A stretch of DNA of 64,000 bases from Diadema setosum (GCA_033980235.1 CM067065.1:3415847-3479846); one strand, 5' to 3'; positions 48,299 through 60,794 are shown, numbered from the stretch's first letter. The notes: generated by a model not told the origin, from the letters alone. A program made the numbers and translations.

Positions 48299-50600
48299 CT
48301 AGAGATTGTAATTTGTCATCATTGACAAATTAAGGTGATCCGATTTTTTTTTTAATCAATGATTCGATTCCTGATCGCAATAGGCATGACCATACAAGTT
48401 TCATGTGTGTTTAGAGACATTGGCCGTGTGATGTTTGAATTCTCATTTAGCAAAGGGAGTCATATCTGCCATGGTTGGTACCAAATTCTGTATACACTAT
48501 AACGAAGAAACAGCAACAAGTACATATGACCTTTGACCCACCTTTGCACTCCCAAGATTGCATCTGATGAAATAGTGGTTATTTTGTGAAATGATTCTCG
48601 CAACATCGTCTATACGTGTGAAAAATATGGGAAAAATGGGACAGGTATTCACTAAGATACAAGATGAAACATTTATGACCTTTGACCCTAATTTACATAC
48701 CCAAGATGGTGTCCAATCTAGTAGTTGTTATTTTATGAAATAATTTACGTGACATGAACTAAACATGTGCAAAATATGGGGGTGATAGGGCGTGTTTTTC
48801 TTGAGTTATTGCAAAGAAAGTTGCAGAAAGAAAGAAATATCTCTATACGTAGAAGATAAGCTTTAATTTCAACCAAGTTTTTTATCGTGTTTCCGACATC
48901 GTATGAAAAAAACAAAGGGCACACTGACGATAGCCCTACGTCTCAGCTACAACATATTAAAATCTGGGAGAGATTCACTTAGGGGTAAGTGAGCTAGTGC
49001 TCGATAAAGACAATCATGTCAATTTTCACATTTAAAAAAAATTCCCTCCCATAGAGATAACACGTCATGACGAAGATACAAAAAGAAGTACATATGACCT
49101 TTGACCTCAATTTGCACAGACAAGATGGCATCTGAGTAAAAAGTAGTTATTTTGTGAAATGATCCTTGTAACATGGTCTTTGCGTGTGCAAAATATGGGA
49201 AAAATAGGACATGTATTCACTAAGATACGGGATGAAATACTTATGACCTTTGACCCTAATTTACATACCCAAGATGGTGTCCGATCAAGAAGTTATTATT
49301 TTATGAAATAATTTACGTGACATGAACTAAACATGTGCAAAATATGGAAGTGATAGAGGCCGTTTTTCTTCAGTTATTGCAAAGAAAGTTGCAGAAAGAA
49401 AGAAACATCTCAATACATCGAAGATAAGCCTGAATTTCAACCAAAATTTTTGACGTGATCCCGACATCGTATGAAAAAACTAAGGGCACATTCACTGTAG
49501 CGCAAAGCCTCAGCTACAACATATTAAAATCTGGGCGAAATTTACAGAAGGGTAAGTGAGCTAGTGCTCAATAAAGACCGTCATGTCAATTTTGATTTCC
49601 AGAAAAACTGCACTCCCATAGAGATAACACGTAAACTGGTCAAATTTGACAAGATTACTTTCAATCCATTTTTACGAATTAATACCGTTATCCAATCACA
49701 ATTTTGTAATTTCATGTTTGAAAGAACATTAAATAAGCTACAACATACTGAAATCTGGGTGAAAATTGACGAAGGATTAGTGAGATACGCTTGAATGAAC
49801 TTGAAATTTGATGACGTCATTTTGAAAATTTACTTTTTTTACTTTATTAAGAAATTTGATATCTTTTAATCATTTTGTCAGCATTGCCACCCCATGAAAT
49901 GACATGTACAACTCATCAGCTTTCAAAACATGTAAAGAAAATGGGGGGTCACCGTCCATCCTGACGAGTAAAATCGGATTTAAAATTGGCAGTATTTTGG
50001 CATAGTTGCACTGTATATCGCCATTGACGCGCGCGCGGAATTTCAACTTTGACGGGCCCGTATGACGTCATATTGAGTCGGATTGACTTGAAACTTGGTA
50101 TAAATATTCCTTGACATTTCAGACATCTGATCAAAGTGAAAAAACGGGAAATTTCAATTGCATATGAGCTGTGCGTGCGTATATGCGCGCGCGCGTACGC
50201 GTCCGTCCGATTTTTTTCAATTTTTCAAAAAATGCTCCAAATGGTCCGAAACGTGTGCAGAAAATTTTTGAGTTCGATTGGAACATACAAATATTTCAAC
50301 GCGCGCGTACGCGCCCGTTTTACGAGAAAATATGAATTTTGAGAACATGAGTAAACTGCGCATAACTTGAAATATATGTGACGTAAATTTCATTGAAAAA
50401 TTCTATTCAATTAATGAGATATGATTGAGAATGTGTTTTCATATAATGACGTCATAGTGACGTCACGGTCAACTGATCACAATGATACATTAGATTTGCC
50501 GTCTTTGGGACATGATACATACATGGTATAATTTTGAAATTGATAGGCAGCAGACTTTCTGAGCTAACCTCTGCACAACTTTTGCGGAGAAATAAAGAAA
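48299..50600 (+). mobile_element. Hairpin-ended rolling-circle-like element, copy C (5' part)
   Basis: Begins CTAGAGATTGTAATTTGTCA and follows the copy A order, but stops at GAGAAATAAAGAAA, about 60 bp short of the terminal hairpin, where copy D begins. The missing 3' end is found after copy D at 52,878-52,942. The frame at 49,564-49,794 matches copy A's 95-residue frame but is shortened by a stop. Confidence 0.75.
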
Positions 50601-52877
50601 CTAGAGATTGTAATTTGTCATAACTGACAAATTAAGGTGATCCGATTTTTTTTTTTAATCATTGATTCAAGTCCTGATCGCAATATTCATGGCCATGCAG
50701 GTTTCATTTGTGTTCAGAGACATTGGCCGTGTGATGTTTGGATTCTCATTTAGAAAAGGGAGTCATATCTGCCATCTTTGGTACCAAATCTGTATACACT
50801 ATAACGAAGATACAGCAACAAGTACATATGACCTTTGACCCCACTTTGCACAACCTAGATGGCATCTCTGCAAAAAGTGGTTATTTTGTGAAATGATTCT
50901 TGTAACATGTTCTTTGCGTGTGCAAAATATGGGAAAGATAAGACATGTATTCACCAAGATACAGGATGAAACATTTGTGACCTCTGACCCTAATTTACAT
51001 ACCCAAGATGTTGTCCGATCAAGTAGTTGTTATTTTATGAAATAATGTACGTGACATGAACTAAACATGTGCAAAATATGGGGGTGATAGGGGCTGTTTT
51101 TCTTGAGTTATTGCAAAGAAAGTTGCAGAAACATAGAAATATCTCAATACATCGAAGATAAGCTTTAATTTCAACCAAGTATTTTAACATGATCCCGACA
51201 TCATATGAAAAAACAAAGGCACGTAACGATAGCGCAAAGTCTCAGTTACAACATAATAAAATCTGAGAAAAAATCACCAAAGGGTAAGTGAGCTAGTGCT
51301 CGATAAAGACAATCATGTCTCTAGAAAAATTCCCTCCCATAGAGATAACACGTCATAACGAAGAAACAGAAAGAAGTACATATGACCTTTTGACCCCACT
51401 TTGCACAGACAAGATGGCATCTGAGCAAAGAGTGGTTATTTTGTGAAATGATTCTTGTAGCATGATCTTTGCGTGTGCAAAATATGTGAAAGATAGGACA
51501 TGTATTCACCAAGATACAGGATAAAACATTTATTACCTTTGACCCTAATTTACATACCCAAGATGGCGTCTGATCCAGTAGTTGTTATTTTATCAAATAA
51601 TGTACGTGACATGAACTAAACATGTGCAAAATATATGGGTGATAGGATATGTTTTTCTTGAGTTATTGCACGGAAAGTTAAAAAACAAAGGGCACACTTA
51701 CGATAGCACAAAGTGTCAGCTACATCATATTAAAATCTGGCAGAAATTCACCAAAGCATAAGTGAGCTAGTGCTCGATATAGATAGTCATGTCAATTTTC
51801 ATTTCCAGAAAAACTGCACTCCCATAGAGATAACACGTAAACTGGTCAAATTTGACAAGATTAATTTCAATCCATTTTCACGAGGTGATGCCGTCATCCA
51901 ATCAAAATATTGTTATTATAATTACATTAATGAAAGAGCATTTAATAAGCTACAACATACTGAAATCTGGGTGAAAATTGACAAAGGAGTAGTGAGATAT
52001 GCTCAAATAAACTTGAAATTTGATGACGTCATTTTGAAAATTTACTTTTTTTACTTTATTAAGAAATTTCATATCTTTTAATCATTTTGCCAGCATTGCC
52101 ACCCCATGAAATGACATGTACAACTCATCAGCTATCAAAATATGTAAAGAAAATGGGGGGTCACCGTCCATCCTGACGAGTAAAATCGGATTTGAAATTG
52201 GCGGTTTTTTGGCATAGTTGCACTGTATATCGCCATTGACGCGCGCGCGGAATTTAAACTTTGACGGGCCCGTATGACGTCATATTGAGTCGGATTGACT
52301 TGAAACTTGGTAGAAATATTCCTTGACATTTAAGACATCCGATCAAAGTGCAAAAAAAGGGAAATTTCTATTGCATATGAGCTGTGCGTGCGTAAATGCG
52401 CGCGCGCGTACGCGTCCGTCCAAATTTTTCAATTTTTCAAAAAATGCTCCAAATGGTCTGAAACGCGTGCAAAAAAATTTTGAGCTTGTTTGGAGAATAC
52501 AAATATTTCAACGCGCGCGTACGCGCACGTTTTAAGGGTATATATGAATTTTGAGAATATGTGTAGAATTCGCTTGACTTGAAATATATGTGACGTAAAT
52601 TTCATTGAAAATTTCCATTCCATTAATGAGATATGAATGAAAATGTGTTTTCATATAATGACGTCATAGTGACGTCACGGTCGACTGATCACAATGATTT
52701 TACTTGATCTGTCGTCTTTGGGACACGATACATATATGGTATAAGTTTGAAATTGATAGGAAGAGCACTTTCTGAGCTAATCGAAACACAACTTTTGTCC
52801 AGAAAGAAATAAAGAAGAAGAACAAAGAATCCGTACAGATACAGAAGGTGATCCGAGAGGATACTCGGATCACCTAA
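50601..52877 (+). mobile_element. Hairpin-ended rolling-circle-like element, copy D, nested in copy C
   Basis: A full copy from CTAGAGATTG (50,601) to CGGATCACCTAA (52,877). It lies between A and T of copy C (…AAAGAAA / TAAAGAAG…) with no target duplication, as expected for rolling-circle insertion at AT. A frame at 51,770-52,081 corresponds to the recurring 95-residue frame. It has lost part of the second ~550-bp module (51,670-51,700) relative to copy A. Confidence 0.75.
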
Positions 52878-52942
52878 TAAAGAAGAAGAAAGAATCCGTA
52901 CAGATACAGAAGGTGATCCGAGAGGATACTCGGATCACCTAA
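52878..52942 (+). mobile_element. Detached 3' end of copy C
   Basis: A TAAAGAAGAAGAAAGAATCC sequence, then CGTACAGATACAGAAGGTGA and the terminal hairpin closing in CTAA. It completes copy C, leaving two identical hairpin ends 65 bp apart. Confidence 0.75.
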
Positions 52943-53904
52943 CTATTTTATTTATCATTATAAGCTCTTGATTGACACTCACGCCTGGTTTCCTCGTTTG
53001 TTTCGTTTGTTTTTTGCAAATGGATCAGGCCACGGCGGTTCCAACGAAACAAGAACGGCCAGCGAAAACGACGTCCGTTTATTTGTTTGTTTGTTTTAAT
53101 TATGTTGTCCTAAGCGCTTTTAATGGACAGTCACACTTCTCTTTTCTTTCTTTCTTGTTTTGTTTTGTTTTTCTCAGGACACGGCGATAAAAAAGGGAAA
53201 ATAAAGGATTAGTCAATAGAAAGGAAAAGATTTTTAAAAATCCTTCATTATTTTCACAAATAATTATTTTAATGCATTTACATCAGAACGAATGGCTGTC
53301 AAGGGAATATCGTAATACTATTTTGACAGAAATGGATTGAGTGCGAGTCCATTATTGTGTGAGTAAACTGTGTCCATTACCTTGGTTGGCGCTCTCAAGG
53401 TTTCATTGTCAATAAAAAGTAATAAGATATTTAGACGTGAGGCAGGTAACCATTTTGGTATTTCTATTAACCATTATTACCAAAGCAAATCAACAGTAAA
53501 TAACGCAACGAATATTATAGGAATTTTTCCTATCAGAAGTAACTAATAGCTACGTAAAATCGACAATGTGAGCTCATTGGATACAAGTGATAAGACTTTG
53601 GTTTGTATGTTATTTAAGATGGTCGAAGGTGCTTCATGTTTGATAACAATAACAATAACCGCATTATTGATGATACAAAATCACAACAATAACCTCCACA
53701 TTACACAATTCTGTGGATTCCAACATAAATCATTGAACTTAGAATCAGCTGTTCTCTGCGGCTTCTTTTGTGATATTTTTTTTTCCATTCCATGGTCACG
53801 TTTTGTGAAGTTTACAATGGAACAAAATGATTGAAAAGACCGCTTGACGCAGCCTATTCATGTGTTGTTATTATTCGCGAATGTTTTTTTTTTTTTTTTT
53901 TTCA
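52943..53904. other. Intergenic, nothing recognised
   Basis: AT-rich, with T-rich tracts. The small open frames lack any motif. Confidence 0.35.
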
Positions 53905-54260
53905 TTAAAGGGACATGACGCCACTTATGCCATGGCATTCATTGTCAGCGATAGACCCAACATTTTTCGGGGCCATCGCACTAGACCGACAACCACGAGT
54001 CATGCAGCCGACGAGTTCGACATTGAAAACAGGTCCATGAGTCATACAGCTCACGAGTCATAGAGCCCATGAGCTCGGCACCAGGCACATAAAGCCCACG
54101 AGTTAGACACTAGGTAAAAACAACCCACGAGTTTGACAGATACAACACGGGGCTTACACGTGTCGATCTCGTTGGCCTTCTTAGCTTACTTGGATGTATG
54201 AATCGTGAGCTGTAAAACTCATGAGCTGTATGACCCGTCAGTGTCGGTCTCTTGACGTGC
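53905..54260. repeat. Fold-back repeat, TCGGTCTCGTG family, degenerate locus 3
   Basis: The left half carries minus-oriented units (CTAGACCGACAACCACGAG, CCGACGAGTTCGACATTGAA, CCCACGAGTTAGACACTAGG). The right half carries plus-oriented units (GTGTCGATCTCGTTGGCCTT, CAGTGTCGGTCTCTTGACG). Same structure as 11,303-11,768 but more decayed, with inverse order of arms. Confidence 0.65.
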
Positions 54261-55796
54261 ACTCCATTTTTCACTAAAAAAAGGAGCGCTCAGCACAGAG
54301 ATTTGAAATGAGTCACATAGTTTAGTTATTCATTTATTTCATTTATTTGTTTCCACTTTCACAATTTGTTTACAAACTTTTTAAAATCAAACGAGCGGAA
54401 TCGTATACAATCCTGCTTCATGAAATAATTCTAACCAAAAAAAAAAAAAGAATACACACACACACACACAAATGAGATCTGTGATTTCAGGTTAAATTCT
54501 GAAATTAGCGTGTGCATATCGGAGTAAGCAATGACGAGGTATTGTCACAGTTTCATTACCCACCCAGCCTCTCTCTCTCTCTTCAAACACGTCTATTAAT
54601 CAATCTTTATACTAGGTCTTTTGATCCTTAGTATTTCAAGAAACTATAAATCAGATTACACTGACATTGATATTGAACAATACCTGAATAGTGCACAATT
54701 TTGTTGGAGGTAATCTAAAAATGAAAGCATGAACTAGTTTGATTAATTTCAAAATTTCTTCTTAAGTAAGGGTTCAGATTTTGCTTTATTTTCAACCCTC
54801 TGTAGAAACTTTCTCTTTGCACAGGGGTCAATTGGTGTGTATGAGAGTGTGTGGTTATCACCCAGACAATGGCCAGGGTTTGAAACCTTTATTATGTATT
54901 AATGAGGAATTCCACTGTCACAGCTAGTCTTTATTCATCCTGAAATGTGATGTATGCCAGCATATGAAATACTTTGTGCATGCATTTCACCCAGACACCA
55001 TTTACCATGAATTCAGACTAGCAGTGCCCAGGGCAATCCATCATGGATTTTTGATAAATCATTCATGTGCCTTGGAGCGAGTCTTCAGAGACCAATAGCC
55101 TATGGTCAGCAGAGCTCTGAACAGGTGGTATTCATGTCCATTGTTCAGGGTCATTGTAAGCACACACTCCCGTACACATCATTGGTTCCTCTGTAAAGTC
55201 CAAGTGTTGTACAGAGTGTTAAAATGTGACCAAAATCTGGAACTTATAACTTGGATTTCATTAAAATGATTAATGGTTTATATTCAAATCACCTCCAATT
55301 AAACTGCACGCTATTCATCCATAACTGGGGTATCAATGAAAGTGTTAGCTGATGCAAAGTTTTCGAACTATCAAGGATCAAAAGTGGGAATTTTTTTTTT
55401 GTAACACCTATAGTATGTCGCATCTGTCGCATCCAACTATGTTGGTGTTGCAATATCGTAGCAACGAGGAATCCAGATTAAGTTTGTGGATGTATAGATC
55501 ATGGCCCAAGAAACGTGACTTAGAAAGATTTCGGTTTCTTTCGTTGACTTCTTTTTAAAGTCCACGATGCATTGTGAGGGGTACGGAGGAGGGAGCCAGC
55601 TCTACCGCATCTAATTTGTGTGTGTGTGTGTGTGTCTGTGTGTCTGTCTGTCTGTCTGTCTGTGTGTATGTCTGTGTGTGTCTGTGTGTGTGTGTGCTTT
55701 CGATCAAAATAAAGGGATTGTGTATTGAAAATTGTGTTATAACCTTTTTGCGAGATACTAAGAAATCACTGATGAAATGCTATACAGAGCATACCT
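54261..55796. other. Intergenic; repeat fragment and GT-rich microsatellite
   Basis: 54,610-54,720 is related to 11,110-11,260. A (TGTG/TGTC)n tract spans 55,616-55,697. No gene is seen. Confidence 0.4.
55616..55697. repeat. (GT)n/(TGTC)n microsatellite
   Basis: Alternating GTGT and CTGT units over about 80 bp. Confidence 0.9.
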
Positions 55797-55981
55797 TTTC
55801 TAAAAGGAATTCAAAATGTCTTTGATGAAAATCGGTTTTTGAATGTTTGAGACAACGCAATCGTAATAAAAGGTGGGTCCCTATAAATGATCCTGTTATT
55901 AGTATCACTCTGCCTTGGATGCCTCTGTCAATTCAAAACCAACTTTCATCAAATAAACGTTGAATTCCTCTTGGAATTACA
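55797..55981. repeat. Palindromic MITE, AAACGTTGAAT family, copy 3
   Basis: The left arm (TCTAAAAGGAATTCAAAATG, TTTGATGAAAATCGGTTTTT) is mirrored by the right arm (CAAAACCAACTTTCATCAAA, TAAACGTTGAATTCCTCTTG). The GGTGGGTCCC in the middle is shared with copy 1 (as GAGGGACCC) and copy 2 (GGTGGGACC). Confidence 0.6.
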
Positions 55982-56416
55982 TTCTCTTTCACTTTTCATG
56001 AGACGTTTCTATTTTCTCACGAAAAAAAAAATATTAGAAAAAGGAAGTTATAGCCCAACAAAAACTACACAATCCGTTTAATGGAACACAATTCCATTTT
56101 CCCCGTTCTCACACGTTTTCACATCTTTTATTGAAGTCGATATGGAATTGGTGTGTAAGTGCAGATTACTACTGAGTTAACAGCGATCCATTTTAATCAT
56201 CAGTGATGGTACCTCTGATAAAAGAAAAAAGGGGAGGGGGGCAAAGAATGAAGAAAAAATGAAAAATTCTCTAACCTAATGATTTATACATTTTCATTGA
56301 AGTTGCATGCTGACAACTTAACAACCTTTTGGGGACATATAATGATACACAATGTCTGCAGTCACTGTGGTAACGAAACCCAATTGTCGTGAATGATAAT
56401 AATAACATATCAATAA
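55982..56416. other. Intergenic, nothing recognised
   Basis: No exon, repeat partner or motif noticed. Confidence 0.35.
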
Positions 56417-56660
56417 GGGCTGTGAGTTTAGCTCAGTGAGGGTTGTATGTTAGCACAGTAAGGGCGGTGAGTTTAATAGCTCAGTCCAGTATAGAGCGTC
56501 TCGGGTATAGCTAGCTGCCTCTCGATCCAAAGGGCATAGATTCGGTTCCCAAGTCCCTCTGAGCATCGGTGTGTAATCATTCCGTCCCCTCTAGTAAGAG
56601 GCAAAACAAACACTCTGTCCTTTGGATAGGACATATATGGGGACCCGTGTGTAAGGTATT
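56417..56660 (+). mobile_element. tRNA-derived SINE (diverged)
   Basis: A box A-like TAGCTCAGTCCAGTATAGAG (56,477-) and a box B-like GATTCGGTTCC (56,539-56,549) are set about 60 bp apart, as in tRNA genes. They are followed by a non-tRNA body with TGTCCTTTGGATAGGAC and GGGGACCCGTGTG, reminiscent of the tail domains of deuterostome SINEs. A partial 5' duplicate (GGGCTGTGAGTTTAGCTCAG) precedes it. It abuts the Gypsy fragment. Confidence 0.55.
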
Positions 56661-56661
56661 A

Positions 56662-57035
56662 TCAACTCTTTTCTCTACAGTGGTCCATGAACTTTAGTAG
56701 ATTCTGAACAAATCCCAAAAAGCGTTTCACGTCTTCCTTCCTTGTCATTTCCCCGGCAGATCTAATCTTGTCGGGATCCGCAGCGAGTCCTTTATCCGTG
56801 ACCAAAGTTCTTGACCTGACGCTTTTATAACGGATCTGACATATATGTCGAAGTTCAGCTAGAGGTCCGTGCAGAGCCTGTCTGACGACTTTCTTCAGTG
56901 CCTCACTATTCACCAGAGCCTGCAATAAGTATGTCATCCATCACTGATCTGGCGCCCTCATTGTCACTCAACATCTCATCCGTAAAGCGCTGAAATACTT
57001 GATGATAAAGGATGTAGCCATCGGTACTTGCTTAA
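56662..57035 (-). pseudogene. Ty3/Gypsy pol fragment: C-terminal half of reverse transcriptase
   Basis: Minus-strand frames give VFQRFTDEMLSD, then VMDDILIAG (the YxDD catalytic box, with Met where Val is usual), and GLAADPDKIRSAGEM followed by RFLGFVQNLLKFM. These are standard Gypsy landmarks (Y-x-D-D-I-L, then G-x-x-A-D-P-x-K, then FLG-x-x-N-x-x-x-KF). A stop or frameshift after the catalytic box breaks it. Its upstream half lies beyond the inserted TTAA element, at 59,195-60,165. No RNase H, integrase or LTR is seen here. Confidence 0.8.
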
Positions 57036-57801
57036 GCCCTGGTCACAACTCGCCGTGCGTGCTTTTCGTCCGTACGTTCTTGGCGGAGGCCACGGCATTC
57101 ACGTTTATTCTAAAAACGTGGGGAGGAAGTGACTAGCGCAGGGAGGAAGTACGTCAACGCACGACACTCGCACGGTTGCGCAGGGTGTAAGTACGTGGCC
57201 CGCACGCCACGCCTGGCCATGAGAGGATACGTGCATCGTACGTTGTGCACGTGATAAGTGAGTTGTACGTGCTTGCAACTTACAATCTGCGTGCGATTGC
57301 CACGTTCTCTTGCGGAGGCTGTAATTACACGTGCTGCTCACGTACGGTATCCCTACTCTGTCGCATGTTGTAAGTGCGTGCAAGTGCGATGAATTTTTTT
57401 TTTCCCGTCAGATGCTAGGGGTAGGCCTAATTATAGGATCATCTTCCGAGGTTCTTTAGATGTATAACCATACGTCTTCTCCATACGTGTAAATGGTAGT
57501 TTAACCTTCTGTGTGTCATATTCTTTTCATGTCTATAGGTTTTTATATTTTGTTGAAAGAAAATGAGATTGAAATAAATGAACTAAATGAAATATATGAA
57601 ATGTGTGCATATTTGACTCACTGAGAGAGAAAGAGTTAATAGGCTATATCAGGTATAGGTCATAGGTTACATCACGTATAAAATGGCATTGTATTACCTG
57701 ATGTAGGCTAATACTGTCAATATCAGGTATACAATGACATTGTATAACATTATTTTGGTTGAAACATCCTAACACATTGGCACTGGAGGTGAGATGCATA
57801 T

Positions 57802-58047
57802 GAAGAGTTTGTTTGCAAAAACCGATAAGTCCATTTTTGAAGATTTTTAATTACGATCTCTGTCATAAAGTACAAAATAATACCGTTTAAATGATATATT
57901 GGTCACTATATAAAGGTATATTTATGAAGTTATGGTCAAAAGAAGCAAAAATTTTCTTATTATTCTCTTTTATTTTTCTTGACCTTTAATCGCAAATATC
58001 TCAGTTTGACAAATATGGACTTATCGGTTTTTGCAAACAAACTCTTC
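57802..58047 (-). mobile_element. GAAGAG-type MITE, intact copy
   Basis: A 246-bp copy with both GAAGAGTTTGTTTGCAAAAA termini and an ATAT duplication (57,798-57,801 and 58,048-58,051). It serves as the uninterrupted reference for the nested pair at 12,140-12,638. It is nested inside the TTAA element. Confidence 0.82.
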
Positions 58048-58108
58048 ATATGATTTGCTGTTATGAAGTCTACCATCTTTATACCCAGTTTCAGAGGTTG
58101 TGGCATTT

Positions 58109-58220
58109 CAGCCATGGAGGCATTTTTGAGCTAGATTTATCAGCATAGATTTATCAGCATATTACAGCCATGGAGGCATTTTTGAGCTAGATTTATCAGC
58201 ATAGATTTATCAGCATATTA
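58109..58220. repeat. 56-bp tandem duplication
   Basis: CAGCCATGGAGGCATTTTTG and the rest of a 56-bp unit occur twice in perfect tandem (58,109-58,164 and 58,165-58,220). Each unit itself holds two ATTTATCAGCATA phrases. Confidence 0.9.
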
Positions 58221-59194
58221 CTAGAACAATGAATGTAGGCCTATGGTTTTGCAGTTTTATCTGAGTCTGAAGGTGTCACGTTTGCAATTAAGGCCCTATA
58301 TAAGGTAATACTGTCACAGAAATTTCTTCCTTGCTTAATTTCAAAATATACACATTCTCAATTTCAGAGAATGGTACTGACTTTATCACTGTTCTGCACA
58401 CACAATGATGGTCAATGCCTTTTAACCACGCTTGTGCAGCTCTTAAATGTAACAATTTTTCAAAACTCCAAAAACCTGGTCACCCCATGTACTGACCACA
58501 TAGAGCTCAAGATTTCTATATGCTTTGCTTCTTCAAGCAGTTTTTGACGGTGTCTTATGTGCCCTTTATAATGATATAACAATCATTTTTTTTTTCTGTG
58601 TATGCGATTTTTTCGATCCCATAATCCTTACGGGGCATTTCTGACCGGTAGGTGAAATAGAACAGTATGAATATATAATTGCCAACATCAGGACATCTTG
58701 GAGACGAAATGATGATACTCTTCCGTCGGCTCGGCTCGTGTACATTGCAGAAATCACTGCGCACAACTTGCGTTTTAAGTTCGGAGCAGGTGCTTATTCG
58801 GCAAGTTCGGTACGGTCTGCGTGCTCTATTGGACAGCTGAACTCAGGGAAGTGTCGAATAAGCATGGGCTGCGCACTTATTACGTGCTCAACACGTACGT
58901 GCTACGTGCGCCGTCCGTCGAGCAAGTGACGGTGGGAAAATTTTAAAAGACGCACGGAGACAGTGCCTTGTACGCACGTTCGCTGTAGAGGGCACGTACG
59001 TTGCCCGCACTTAGGGCGAATCCGTAGCCCGAACGCAGCGAAAGTTCCTCGTGTCCTAAAAGTGCTACGGCGTGTCTGCGTGCTCCAAAATCCGTACTGA
59101 GGCGGTACTTACTACGTACGGATCCCCAAATTTTGCCCACGTTTTTGCAAGTAGACAGCACGCACTTGCAAGTACGGCGAGTTGTGACCACGGC

Positions 59195-60165
59195 TTAACT
59201 GGCGTTTTGAATATAATTAACAGGCGTGTTTCGTAATCATCCTGATCTTCGAAAATCCGGATTTTGCACCTATGACTAAAACAACCGTTTCTCCTGGAAT
59301 GTGTGCTACAATTTCCTCCACTGTAGGTATCTTCTAATGTTCTCTCTGAACAGCACGGGTCAAGTTCGTGGGATCTAAACAGATCCTGATTTCTTCGCCC
59401 TTGACTACCGTCACCATTAACATTGATTAAGTTTACCCACTCGTAGGACGCCATAGCATTGGCTATGTGTCCGTCGTTTTCCCTGTCATCCAGCTGCTTC
59501 CTGAGTACCCTTTTCGATCAGTACGGGCTTGACTGCTGGGTCAAGTTTGATGGCGTATGTGCCTGGCAAGCAGCTTGTCAAATGCATTAGCTCAGGATAT
59601 TCATCTATGCTATTAATGAGCTGCAACTGAGCTCTTGCTTCTCCGGACAGCAGAATTGGCTTGTTCTTTGCATCTACAATGTATTACTTGATGTGAACAG
59701 TGAACACAGATCTCCTTGTACTTGTAGATAGAGTACGTGGTGGATCCATAATCATTACCTCCGGTTCATGGTTAGAGTTTGATGAGAATTTGCTTCCTGT
59801 TCCTGTAATTTTTTTGGCAATCCAGCTTCTGGAAAAAAAAAAAATAATGTGAATAGGCAAACCGACTTAGCTGCTCCAGTATCTATCTGTACTTTAACTT
59901 TGTCAGCCCAGAACATGCCTGGATTCATACCATTTGTTCTCTGATCCAACCATTGGATGTATTGCCTTGATCTCCTCCGCATAATCATAACAGTCATATT
60001 CTCTAATTTCATCTGCATCCTGACCTATCATATGGGCCGTCTTCCTAGGTCTGCAAACTGAAACAATGATTCTCATCCTTGCAAAAGGTGCATTTCTGTT
60101 CCAACGCCGGGAATTTTGTGTGACTTTTACTACAGCCTCAACGGGAGCACAACGGTATTTGACTC
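59195..60165 (-). pseudogene. Ty3/Gypsy gag-pol fragment: zinc knuckle, protease and N-terminal reverse transcriptase
   Basis: On the minus strand, from high to low coordinates: a zinc-knuckle-like CTFCKDENHC (about 60,066-60,095), then the protease motif VQIDTGAA (about 59,867-59,890). The start of reverse transcriptase follows, with PGTYAIKLDPAVKPVL and LDDRENDGHIANAMASYEWV, and, in a shifted frame, RICLDPTNLTRAVQREH and KIPTVEEIVAHIPG. Several frame changes and stops show a long-dead copy. The RT continues at 57,035 after the TTAA element. A (TA)n tract (60,176-60,210) bounds it on the gag side. Confidence 0.8.
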
Positions 60166-60173
60166 CCGCCTCT

Positions 60174-60175
<2 letters not shown>

Positions 60176-60210
<35 letters not shown>
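60176..60210. repeat. (TA)n microsatellite
   Basis: About 17 TA units. Confidence 0.9.
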
Positions 60211-60212
<2 letters not shown>

Positions 60213-60794
60213 ACGGTATACGTCGACCAGGAGCAGACGTATACTCTTGTGTGTATGTCTGCTTCAGAAACGGATTTTAATCTAACATCACATCGCATCC
60301 TGGTCGCTGATGAAGAATCCGATGACTAACCTGTTTGGTGTCTTGTTTCTAAATCATGCGCTTTCCTCGCCAGGATAAAGCGTTTTCAGCCTAATGCCAT
60401 TGTAGATTTTTATCACATATATACATATGTCCTTTTTGTGTGCCTTTTGTAGGGTGTCTGCGGGTAGATTTGCCCATCTGGTATTTCTCCCTCTTCTGGC
60501 TATTAGCATGTTTAGTATTTCCTGGTTTGTTTGACAATTCTTTTATGGGTTCCATCCAGAATAACCTTTGGTGATGATGCACACGTGTTCCCTTGTTCCC
60601 CACCCCTCCCCGTGTTGATTTAATAACATCTTCTCTCTCTTCTCCTTACAATGACTCAAACTAGGTCTTATTAATGTCAATAAAAGTAAGAGAGCATTAC
60701 TTAGCCCTTCACAATATCCTATTAAACTTTGTATGCAGATTTAAATACAAATGTGATTTCATTGAAGTGAAGATGAATCATGGAAATATATATG

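Larger units (their letters stand above)
57036..59194. mobile_element. TTAA-flanked TIR element inserted in the Gypsy pol
   Basis: Flanked by TTAA (57,032-57,035 and 59,195-59,198). The left end GCCCTGGTCACAACTCGCCG is mirrored by the right end GCCGTGGTCACAACTCGCCG (minus strand). The outer 350-500 bp on each side are rich in CGTACGTGC-type words in both orientations. The interior holds a GAAGAG-type MITE and a 56-bp tandem duplication. No transposase frame is visible. TTAA duplication fits piggyBac- or Kolobok-type enzymes. Confidence 0.75.

Noticed and set aside
56662..60165. Intact endogenous retrovirus or LTR element
   Set aside because: Only zinc knuckle, protease and reverse transcriptase pieces are present, with several frameshifts and stops. 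No LTRs, integrase or envelope were seen.
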